57,626 nt of DNA, taken from positions 1-57,626 of the forward strand of contig SVAH01000003.1 in the NCBI GenBank assembly GCA_015059485.1. Direction: 5' to 3'. The notes below the pieces were generated by a model. It was given only the letters and a program-made list of their open reading frames with translations, was not told the origin of the DNA and did no database searches. Of the stretch, positions 42,361-49,734 are shown one piece after another (position 1 is the stretch's first letter; each line of letters starts with the position of its first letter). Origin of the DNA: Bacillota bacterium (GTDB lineage Bacteria > Bacillota_I > Bacilli_A > RF39 > UBA660). Made by a program: the position numbers and the translations under genes.

Positions 42361-44484
42361 GTGATAATCAATGTAGGAATATGTGCAACATTTTTAATAG
42401 TATTAACAATAATAGTTTTAGTATATTTTTCAAAACCAAAAATTAATACTATTGAAAATAACATCTTCAAAAGACAAATTGGTGTCACTGCCTTTGGTCT
42501 ATTATTAGAAGCAATAATATATTTTCTAATTACTAATCATGTAAATCTTTCTCAAAACATATTAATAATTCTTACTAAAATGCTATATGTTTATTATGTA
42601 TTCTGGATGTATTACTTTGTTAAATATAATTTCGTTGTATTTTTTAAAGACAAAATTGATGATAAAAAAATGAAAAATGTTTTTAGCATAATAACAATTT
42701 TCTATATTATATTTTTTATAATTAGTATAGTTTTACCAATAAATTATACTTTAACTAATACTTATTATTATCCAGGTGGTATAGGAACATTATTACAATA
42801 CGTAATTGTTACTTTAGGAATGTCAGTTATTGGAATGTTTGGCTTTATGAATTTTAAAAAAATAAAAACTAAAGAATCATTACCTATGATTATATGTATG
42901 ATTTTAGGTATTATTTCAATAGTTGTTCAATATTTTTATCACGAATTCTTATTTATAGTTCCATCACATGCAATAGCTGTAATACTTATGTATTTTACTA
43001 TTGAAAATCCCGATGTTAAAATGCTAAGGCAAATAGAACTTGCTAAAGATCAAGCTGAAAGAGCAAACCATGCTAAAAGTGATTTCTTAAGTAGTATGTC
43101 ACACGAAATTAGAACACCACTTAATGCTATAGTAGGATTTTCAGAGGATATTCAAAGTCGTAAGGATACTTGTGATCCTGAAATAGTTGAAGATGCTAAT
43201 TATATATTAGAAGCATCCAAAACACTACTTGAAATAGTTGGTAATATACTTGATATAAATAAGATTGAAGCAAATAAAATGGAAATAACAGAAGTTAAAT
43301 ATAACTTTAAAGAAGAAATTGAATCTCTTGCAAAAATTGATGCTACTAGAATTGGGGAAAAGAATATCAACTTTAAGATTAATCTAGCATCTGATATTCC
43401 TTATGAATTAATAGGTGATAAAACACATATAAAAGAAATAGTTAATAACTTACTAACTAATGCAATTAAATATACTGAACAAGGTGAAATTGAATTAAAT
43501 GTTAAATGTATTAATAAAGATAAAATTAGTACTTTAATTATAAGCGTTAGGGATACAGGTAGAGGTATTAAAGCTGAAAACATTAATAAATTATTTACTA
43601 AGTTTGAAAGACTTGATGCTGAAAGAAATTCAACTACTGAAGGTACTGGTTTAGGATTAGCTATAACAAAAGCACTTGTTGAAATGATGGGTGGAAAAAT
43701 AAATGTTCAATCTCAATTTGGACAAGGATCTATGTTTGTTGTACAAATACCTCAAAAGATTAGCCAAATGGTTAATCCAGATCAAACAGTTCAAATTAAT
43801 ATTGCTCCAATTAAGCAAGCAATGGAAGAATCTAAACAAGAAACTGTTATGCCACAACCAACTACTGAATCAGTTGCAACACAATCTACACTAAGTGTAG
43901 AAAATAAATCAATAAATTATTTTGGTAAAAAGATTTTAATAGTTGATGATAATAAGTTAAATATTAAAGTTGCTCGTAGAGCATTAGATGGATTTGATTT
44001 TGAAATTGATGAATGTTATGACGGGCAAGAATGTTTAGACAAACTTCCAAATGGAAATGAATATGATTTAATACTAATGGACATAATGATGCCTAATATG
44101 AGTGGTGAAACGGCAATAGCTAAATTAAAAGAAAAACCTAACTTCAATATTCCAACAATAGCTTTAACAGCCGATGCAGTTGCAGGAGCTAAAGAAAAAT
44201 ATATTGGTGAAGGATTTATAGATTATATTGCTAAACCATTTAGTAAAGACCAAATAAAAGAAAAGTTGGATATGGTATTTAATTCAAGTGAACCAAAACA
44301 AGCTGAAGTGAAAAAAGATGAGCTAGAAGAAGCATTATCTGATATGTCAAAACCAATTCAAGAAATTGAACTTCCAAATCAATCTGATACTACACCTAAA
44401 TATGATCCAAATGTTGATAGATTTAAAGATGCTGCTACATATGTATTTGATTCAACTAAAAAAGATGATGAGAACCAACAATAA
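42361..44484 (+). CDS. Seven-TM hybrid sensor histidine kinase with receiver domain
   Basis: 707 residues, GTG start with AGAAGGTGAT upstream. Seven membrane helices in residues ~1-215. HisKA with MSHEIRTPLNAI (His ~249); HATPase with NNLLTNAIKYT, DTGRGI and GTGLGLAITKAL; a linker rich in Gln/Pro; receiver domain with ILIVDDN, phospho-Asp in LILMDIMMP (~574) and Lys in IAKPFS; then a ~60-residue acidic tail. No DNA-binding output. Same operon as the ANL enzyme, so the sensed ligand may be its substrate or product. A terminator overlaps the stop. Confidence 0.88.
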   Translation: MIINVGICATFLIVLTIIVLVYFSKPKINTIENNIFKRQIGVTAFGLLLEAIIYFLITNHVNLSQNILIILTKMLYVYYVFWMYYFVKYNFVVFFKDKIDDKKMKNVFSIITIFYIIFFIISIVLPINYTLTNTYYYPGGIGTLLQYVIVTLGMSVIGMFGFMNFKKIKTKESLPMIICMILGIISIVVQYFYHEFLFIVPSHAIAVILMYFTIENPDVKMLRQIELAKDQAERANHAKSDFLSSMSHEIRTPLNAIVGFSEDIQSRKDTCDPEIVEDANYILEASKTLLEIVGNILDINKIEANKMEITEVKYNFKEEIESLAKIDATRIGEKNINFKINLASDIPYELIGDKTHIKEIVNNLLTNAIKYTEQGEIELNVKCINKDKISTLIISVRDTGRGIKAENINKLFTKFERLDAERNSTTEGTGLGLAITKALVEMMGGKINVQSQFGQGSMFVVQIPQKISQMVNPDQTVQINIAPIKQAMEESKQETVMPQPTTESVATQSTLSVENKSINYFGKKILIVDDNKLNIKVARRALDGFDFEIDECYDGQECLDKLPNGNEYDLILMDIMMPNMSGETAIAKLKEKPNFNIPTIALTADAVAGAKEKYIGEGFIDYIAKPFSKDQIKEKLDMVFNSSEPKQAEVKKDELEEALSDMSKPIQEIELPNQSDTTPKYDPNVDRFKDAATYVFDSTKKDDENQQ

Positions 44485-44497
44485 TGTTGGTTTTTTT
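44473..44497 (+). terminator. Terminator of the ANL-kinase operon
   Basis: AACCAACA (44473-44480) pairs with TGTTGGTT (44485-44492), followed by T to 44497. The kinase stop is in the loop. Confidence 0.9.
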
Positions 44498-44505
44498 ATA
44501 TCCAA

Positions 44506-44733
44506 GATTATGGACGATTATGGACGGATTTCGACCATAATTTCTATATTTTTTGCTCACAAAAAAACAAGAGCATAAGAGATTGTCCCCTAAAAGTATT
44601 AAAACCTAGATAAACTCTAGGTATTTAATAGGGACAAACTTATTTTGCACTTGCAAAATTGATCCATAAAGATGGACGTCTTTATATAGCAAACCCTTAT
44701 ATTATAAGGATTTGTTATGGTCGAAATGATGGA
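44506..44733. repeat. Hairpin-dense block bounded by a 13-bp inverted repeat
   Basis: GATTATGGAC twice in tandem (44506-44525). ATTTCGACCATAA (44528-44540) is the exact inverse of TTATGGTCGAAAT (44715-44727). Between them: TGCTC/GAGCA (44554-44575); a long hairpin TTGTCCC...GGGACAA (44584-44637) with inner TATTAAA/TTTAATA and CCTAGA/TCTAGG; ATTTTGC/GCAAAAT (44642-44659); ATAAAGA/TCTTTAT (44666-44685); and CCTTATATTATAAGG (44695-44709). No ORF. It abuts the end of the serine recombinase gene and is probably an end or attachment region of its element. Confidence 0.7.
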
Positions 44734-46659
44734 CTATTCTAATATTCTTCTCCAATTGATACTTTCTTCTTGTGGACTATCTAATAATCCATGAACATCT
44801 TCTTTTACTAACATTTTACCATCACTAATTTGTTGTATAAAAGCAGCTTTTAAGAATAACTCACTATCAGTTAGATTCTTATCTATTTCTTTAAATCTAT
44901 TATTTGCTTTATGATAGCCATATACATAAATAGGAACATTAGTTGTTCTATTTTTATTCTTTCTAGATATTCTTAATAATTCATAGTATGGATCCATTTT
45001 AAAATTTACTAATCCAGTAATTTCATCAAATGTTCCTTCAAATACTCTAACATCATAATATTCATTAATTAATGTCATATATCTTTTTAATTCTTCAATA
45101 TTTAATGAATTGCTACATCTAAAGTATTTATCAGATACATCAGTATTTCTTAAAACTGCCCAATCCATGAATCCTTCTTCAATCAATTTCTTAAAGTCGG
45201 TCATTATAGTATCTCTAAAGTTAATAACATCAACAACTACTTTTCTACCAACTTGTTTTAGTTTAATATTATCAATATAAGATAATACTAGATTTTGTTT
45301 TCTATCTCTTGTAGAATTGCTCCAATTATGTGCAAAAGAATTATATAGAGCTGGAAACTTTACTTTATTTATATAATTTATATCTCTTCTAACTAATATA
45401 TCAACTTTACTAAATGAAGTCTTATTTAGTGTTCTAGATTCTTCTAATAATTGTTGGACTAATTTAATATCATGATCTATTTTATCTTTTTCCATATTAA
45501 ATATTTCTAGTTCAAATGCACCATTAATATATGCTTGTCTAATTCTATCTTGTTTTTTATAAAGTTCTTTTAAAGTTTTCTCGTAATCTTTCTCTGAATT
45601 ATTTAATTTATTTCTCATAAGAGGATAGTAATAGTTATTAATTAAAGCATCATATTCATAAAAATCATTCATAATATCTTTAACTTGCTTTTCGATTAAA
45701 TCTTCTCTTATGTAGTTTTTACAATCCTTACATTGATAGTAATAATAAATACTACCATTTCTTTTTCTTGTAGCTTTACCACCCATAACTCTTCCACATT
45801 TAGGACAAGTTAATTTTTGCAAGAATAAATAATCTTCTTTTCTACAATAATGTTTCATATTCTTTGGTGCTTGTACCTGACACCAGTGCCAGAGTTCTTT
45901 ATCAATAATTGCTGGAACAACATTCTCATAATACTTTTCAGTAGGTTGTCCTCTTCTGGCAATATAATCACCCATATAAATTGGATTCATAATCATTTTT
46001 CTAATTGTGCCATCAAACCAATTAGTTTTACCTAAAGCTTTTTCTCTATTAAGTTTTTCACTAATAACAAAATATGAATTACCTTTAGAGTATAAATCAA
46101 ATATTTCTTTTACTAAAATACTAGAAATTGGATCTACTTCTAAATTCTTTCCGTTTTTCTTATATCCACATGGAACTTTACCTGGTATATGTCCAGCCTT
46201 TAAAGCTCCGTCCATTCCTATTTTAGTTCTTTCACTTGTTCTTTCAATTTCATTTTGAGATACACTCATCATTATTCGTGCTACCATCTTTCCATTTGCA
46301 GTAGCAGTATTATAGTCATCATATAAGCAAACAATTTTTATATTATATTCTTCACAGAACTTCATTATCTTTTCCATGTCATAAATACTTCTCGATATTC
46401 TATCGAGTTTTATCGCATATATAGTATCTATCTTTTTATTCTTTGCATCTTCAAGCATTCGTTCAAATTCAGGTCTATGATTACCAGTCTTAGCACTTAT
46501 ACCAGCATCTTGGTAATAATCAATAATTGTATAACCTCTTAATTCACATTCTTTAGTTAATCTTTCTCTTTGTTCTGGTAAACTAAATCCTTCTCTTGCT
46601 TGATCTTCAGTTGATACTCTTAAATAGATACCTACATTTTTAATACCATTATCATTCAT
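44734..46659 (-). CDS. Large serine recombinase
   Basis: 641 residues. Resolvase N-terminal domain with the nucleophile Ser in YLRVSTEDQ (residue 16), ARMMxS-type helix ARIMMSVSQNEIER and YAIKLDRISR. Recombinase domain (~165-270) with GYKKNGKNLEVDP and TIRKMIMNPIYMGDYI. Zinc ribbon LTCPKCGRVMGGK ... YQCKDC (~290-330). A long coiled coil (~345-400) and a C-terminal domain follow. Family members integrate or excise ICEs, phages or transposons such as those with TnpX/TndX. The only other gene beside it is a small unknown, so the element looks reduced. A terminator-like stem stands in its leader. Confidence 0.92.
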   Translation of the reverse strand: MNDNGIKNVGIYLRVSTEDQAREGFSLPEQRERLTKECELRGYTIIDYYQDAGISAKTGNHRPEFERMLEDAKNKKIDTIYAIKLDRISRSIYDMEKIMKFCEEYNIKIVCLYDDYNTATANGKMVARIMMSVSQNEIERTSERTKIGMDGALKAGHIPGKVPCGYKKNGKNLEVDPISSILVKEIFDLYSKGNSYFVISEKLNREKALGKTNWFDGTIRKMIMNPIYMGDYIARRGQPTEKYYENVVPAIIDKELWHWCQVQAPKNMKHYCRKEDYLFLQKLTCPKCGRVMGGKATRKRNGSIYYYYQCKDCKNYIREDLIEKQVKDIMNDFYEYDALINNYYYPLMRNKLNNSEKDYEKTLKELYKKQDRIRQAYINGAFELEIFNMEKDKIDHDIKLVQQLLEESRTLNKTSFSKVDILVRRDINYINKVKFPALYNSFAHNWSNSTRDRKQNLVLSYIDNIKLKQVGRKVVVDVINFRDTIMTDFKKLIEEGFMDWAVLRNTDVSDKYFRCSNSLNIEELKRYMTLINEYYDVRVFEGTFDEITGLVNFKMDPYYELLRISRKNKNRTTNVPIYVYGYHKANNRFKEIDKNLTDSELFLKAAFIQQISDGKMLVKEDVHGLLDSPQEESINWRRILE

Positions 46660-46676
46660 AGTATCACTACCTTCCT

Positions 46677-46728
46677 ACAAAAAAGGGAGTCAAAGATACT
46701 AGTCATAAACTACTACCCTTGACTCCTT
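46677..46728 (-). terminator. Terminator or attenuator in the recombinase leader
   Basis: GGAGTCAA (46686-46693) pairs with TTGACTCC (46719-46726) around a 25-base loop; six T follow on the minus strand, 17 bases before the recombinase start. It could end the upstream transcript or attenuate the recombinase. Confidence 0.65.
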
Positions 46729-46861
46729 AATAACTAAAATAATAAATTGTTTATTGCTTCTGACCATATGTGTACCTACTTTCTAATAAAAGACGGATAC
46801 TGCTTGTCATTTATTGGTTATTTATTCTAGCACTTTTAAATAATTTGTCAATATGTGGTAG

Positions 46862-47137
46862 TTACTTGATTGTTTTTAAGAAATTTTCCAAGTCTTTTAA
46901 TTCAATTGGATTATTAAGGTTAAAATGATAAACCTCTTTTCCATAATTGAAAAATAGAAAGACATGGTTATTTACTATCATACGATGTGGTTCTACATAA
47001 TTAAGATTAGTTCTTTTTATATTAATAAGATTGCCTTGTATATATTTAGGCTTAACATTAACATACTTACAAATAAAATCTAATCTATTCTTGATACCAT
47101 CATCATAATCAAGTTTATGTTTTTTAATTTGTAACAT
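46862..47137 (-). CDS. Small protein of unknown function upstream of the recombinase
   Basis: About 91 residues from ATG 47137. Mixed alpha/beta and basic, with no membrane helix: IKKHKLDYDD, VNVKPKYIQGN, VEPHRMIVNNHVFLFFNYGKEVYHFNL. GGTGG lies 11 bases before the ATG, inside the loop of a hairpin AAAATATGA/TCATATTTT (47139-47172), so access to the site may be controlled. It may be a regulator of the element, but no motif proves it. Confidence 0.45.
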   Translation of the reverse strand: MLQIKKHKLDYDDGIKNRLDFICKYVNVKPKYIQGNLINIKRTNLNYVEPHRMIVNNHVFLFFNYGKEVYHFNLNNPIELKDLENFLKTIK

Positions 47138-47138
47138 A

Positions 47139-47172
47139 AAAAATATGACCACCTTTCTAGTGATCATATTTT
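47139..47172 (-). promoter_or_regulatory. Hairpin holding the ribosome-binding site
   Basis: AAAATATGA and TCATATTTT arms pair around a ~15-base loop that contains GAAAGGTGG. The 3' arm runs into T's just before the ATG. Confidence 0.4.
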
Positions 47173-47179
47173 ATGTATT

Positions 47180-47210
47180 TAAAGCTCTTAACTATAAAAG
47201 TTAGAGCAGT
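47180..47210 (-). terminator. Terminator of tRNA-Trp
   Basis: GCTCT-T-AAC (47184-47192) pairs with GTTAGAGC (47200-47207) with one bulged base; TTTAAAT follows on the minus strand. Confidence 0.6.
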
Positions 47211-47219
47211 AAGTACTAA

Positions 47220-47293
47220 TGGCAGGGGATGAGAGAATCGAACTCCCAACTAAAGTTTTGGAGACTCCTATTATACCATTTAACTAATCCCCT
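47220..47293 (-). tRNA. tRNA-Trp (anticodon CCA)
   Basis: Minus strand: acceptor AGGGGAT pairs with ATCCCCT; anticodon stem GGAGT/ACTTT with loop CTCCAAA (anticodon CCA); T-arm GGGAG-TTCGATT-CTCTC; discriminator G and an encoded CCA. An extended -10 (TGTTATACT) lies upstream. A CCA anticodon with TGA used as stop confirms the standard code. Confidence 0.93.
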
Positions 47294-47348
47294 AAGCGAT
47301 TAACAATGTTAGTATAACATAATTAACCTTATAAATCTAGTATAGATT

Positions 47349-48548
47349 TTAATTTGGTAATAATAATTTTTGTCCAATAAATAAATTAGTTGTTGATAAA
47401 TTGTTTAAATCTATTAATTCAGATACAGTAGTATTATTATTTCTTGCTATGCTGTACAAAGTATCTCCACTTTTTACTACGTATACATTATTATTATCAT
47501 CTTTTAATTTTATTATTTGACCTACACTTAAAAAATTACTATTTAAGTTGTTGATATCTTTTAACTTATCAACAGGTATTTTAAATTTGTTACTAATTGC
47601 ATACAATGTATCTCCATTTTTTACTATATATTCTGTAGTTTCTTCTACATTTTCTTTTGGTATATCCATATTTGAAGGTTTAACATTTAATACCTGTCCT
47701 ATAGATAAAAGACTTGTTGACAAATTGTTGATACTTTTCAATTCATTTACAGAAATACCAAATTTATTGGCTATGTTATATAAAGTATCTCCTGGTTTTA
47801 CTGTGTATTTTTCAATATCACTTATTTCTTTTGTTGGTAACTCTAAAACTTGATTAATAATTAATGTATTACTATTTAAATTATTTATTTTTTTCAATTC
47901 ATCAATGCTTAAATTATATTTCTTTGCTATACTCCACAATGTATCACCTGATTTAACAGTATATGTATTCGGAATAATTGGCGCTATATATGGTACACCT
48001 ATGTAATCAGCCAATGCTTTTACCACTGCCTCAGCTAATTGTTCATAACTCTCTTTTATTTGTTTAACATCATCTTCTTTAGAATCGACAAAACCATATT
48101 CTACAATTATAGTTTCATTATTAGGGGTATTTCTCATTATATAATAATAATCTAATGATGGATTACTTGGTAATCTTCTTTGATATGTTTTTCTAATATT
48201 TTGACCGGCACTTTCCAACTCCCTAGCAATTGTCTTTGATAATTTATCATTATTTCTTAGCGAATATATTATTTCTGCTCCATCACCACCACCTGCATTT
48301 AAATGATTCGATACTACTATCACATCGTCACCACTTCCAAAGAAACTTTGAACTCTTTTAGGCCTATTTTTAGGATCCAAAGTTTCATCTGTATCTCTTG
48401 TAATAGCATTTTCTATTCCTAAATCATCTAATCTTTTTTTTATATATTTACTTATCTTTAAAGAATAATCTTTTTCAGTTATCTCATTTCTAGAAGTTCC
48501 AGGATCGCTACCACCATGTCCTGGATCTATTACTATTTTCTTACTCAT
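47349..48548 (-). CDS. N-acetylmuramoyl-L-alanine amidase with four LysM domains
   Basis: 399 residues. Amidase_3 domain (residues ~1-190): KIVIDPGHGGSDPG with the zinc His (~10), the Glu in NEITEKD (~21), VSNHLNAGGGDG with a second His (~77), and the catalytic Glu in TIIVEYGFVD (~146). Four LysM repeats follow (YTVKSGDTLWSIAKKYN and variants near 197, 250, 305 and 356), which bind peptidoglycan. No signal peptide is visible, so export would need another route or lysis. ATG 48548 is preferred, with AGGTGAT upstream. Possibly an autolysin or spore/phage-type lysin. Confidence 0.9.
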   Translation of the reverse strand: MSKKIVIDPGHGGSDPGTSRNEITEKDYSLKISKYIKKRLDDLGIENAITRDTDETLDPKNRPKRVQSFFGSGDDVIVVSNHLNAGGGDGAEIIYSLRNNDKLSKTIARELESAGQNIRKTYQRRLPSNPSLDYYYIMRNTPNNETIIVEYGFVDSKEDDVKQIKESYEQLAEAVVKALADYIGVPYIAPIIPNTYTVKSGDTLWSIAKKYNLSIDELKKINNLNSNTLIINQVLELPTKEISDIEKYTVKPGDTLYNIANKFGISVNELKSINNLSTSLLSIGQVLNVKPSNMDIPKENVEETTEYIVKNGDTLYAISNKFKIPVDKLKDINNLNSNFLSVGQIIKLKDDNNNVYVVKSGDTLYSIARNNNTTVSELIDLNNLSTTNLFIGQKLLLPN

Positions 48549-48574
48549 TATAATCACCTATAATAAGATATGAA

Positions 48575-48598
48575 AAAAAACACATTATGTGCTTTTTT
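48575..48598 (-). terminator. Terminator after the 40-residue ORF
   Basis: GCACA/TGTG-type stem (complement of CACATTATGTGC at 48581-48592) with long A- and T-runs on the flanks. Confidence 0.6.
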
Positions 48599-48719
48599 AT
48601 CTACTAAAATATATATCATCTATTTCTTTATCAATTTCACTACTAATGACTATTGATAAATATTTATTTAATTCTTCTTTATTTCCACTTATATTTAATA
48701 AGTCATATAAATTATCCAT
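48597..48719 (-). CDS. Small acidic protein (40 residues) after rmlA
   Basis: ATG 48719 with AGGAAGT three bases upstream, the RBS overlapping the rmlA stop. The product begins MDNLYDLLNISGNKEELNKY and ends DIYFSR; it is acidic and helical. It starts nine bases after the rmlA stop and ends at a terminator, so it is co-transcribed. No family recognised. Confidence 0.5.
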   Translation of the reverse strand: MDNLYDLLNISGNKEELNKYLSIVISSEIDKEIDDIYFSR

Positions 48720-48727
48720 AGTACTTC

Positions 48728-49609
48728 CTACTTTCTATGTTTATTATATGTCTTTTTTAAATATCTTCCATAATCATTTTTATGTAACAATTCTGCTCTT
48801 TGTAATAATTCTTCATCACTAATCCAACCATTTTTATAAGCAATTTGTTCTGGACAACTAATGATAGAATCTCTTAGATTTTGTAATGTTTTTATTGTTG
48901 TACTTGCATCTAATAAGCTATCAGTTAACCCTGTATCAAACCAAGCATATCCTCCACCTAATAGTTCTGCTTTTAGTTTTCCTTCTTCTAAATACATTCT
49001 ATTTAAATCAGTTATTTCATATTCACCACGAGCTGATTTTTCAACTCTAGATGCTTTATCAACAACACTATTATCATAGAAATATAATCCTGTTATAGCG
49101 AAATCACTTTTTGGCTTTTTTGGTTTTTCTTCAACAGATAAAACATTTCTATTTTCATCTATTTCCATTATTCCAAATCTTTCTGGATCTTTAACTTGAT
49201 ATCCAAAAATCGTAGCAAAACCATTATCTGCATTTTGTCTAGCATCTAATAATTTCTTTACTAAGCCATCTCCAAAGAAAATATTATCTCCTAGTACCAT
49301 TGCACAGGAATCATTCCCAATAAAATCCTTTCCTAAAGTAAATGCTTGTGCTAATCCATCTGGTGATGGTTGAATAATATAATCAATATTTAATCCAAAT
49401 TTCTTACCATCTCCAAATAATCTTTTAAAACCAGCTTGATCATCTTTTGTTGTAATTAATAATATGTCTTTAATTTCTGAAAGCATTAATATTGATAATG
49501 GATAATATATCATTGGTTTATCATATATTGGTATCAATTGCTTACTAATTCCTTCAGTAATTGGATAAAGTCTAGTTCCAGACCCTCCAGCTAAAATTAT
49601 TCCTTTCAT
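48728..49609 (-). CDS. rmlA: Glucose-1-phosphate thymidylyltransferase
   Basis: 293 residues, full length for RmlA/RfbA. MKGIILAGGSGTRLYPIT (nucleotide loop), SKQLIPIYDKPMIYYPLS, GLAQAF, VLGDNIFFG (metal Asp), EKPKKPKSDFAITGLYFYD, YEITDLNRMYL and AWFDTG are all present. It joins glucose-1-phosphate and dTTP into dTDP-glucose, the first step to dTDP-rhamnose or other 6-deoxysugars. The rmlB, C and D genes are not nearby, so the product enters a pathway encoded elsewhere. GGAGGG precedes the ATG. Confidence 0.95.
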   Translation of the reverse strand: MKGIILAGGSGTRLYPITEGISKQLIPIYDKPMIYYPLSILMLSEIKDILLITTKDDQAGFKRLFGDGKKFGLNIDYIIQPSPDGLAQAFTLGKDFIGNDSCAMVLGDNIFFGDGLVKKLLDARQNADNGFATIFGYQVKDPERFGIMEIDENRNVLSVEEKPKKPKSDFAITGLYFYDNSVVDKASRVEKSARGEYEITDLNRMYLEEGKLKAELLGGGYAWFDTGLTDSLLDASTTIKTLQNLRDSIISCPEQIAYKNGWISDEELLQRAELLHKNDYGRYLKKTYNKHRK

Positions 49610-49670
49610 AACAAACCCTCCAATAATATTTTAACATGTTTATTAGATAATAAGAATAAATATTTGATTG

Positions 49671-49732
49671 CTCTCTTCAGGGGGAAGAGAACATTTTTAA
49701 TCTGTAATATATCTTATAATTAGGATATATTC
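49671..49732. other. Two hairpins between the HNH gene and rmlA
   Basis: TCTCTTC/GAAGAGA with a G-rich loop (around 49673-49690) and AATATATC/GGATATATT (around 49706-49731). Neither has a T-run on the minus strand. They probably end or stabilise the HNH operon transcript. Confidence 0.4.
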
Positions 49733-49734
49733 TT

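Noticed and set aside
48589..48822. Plus-strand frame of 77 codons
   Set aside because: No RBS; it overlaps the end of rmlA and the better-supported 40-residue minus-strand ORF.
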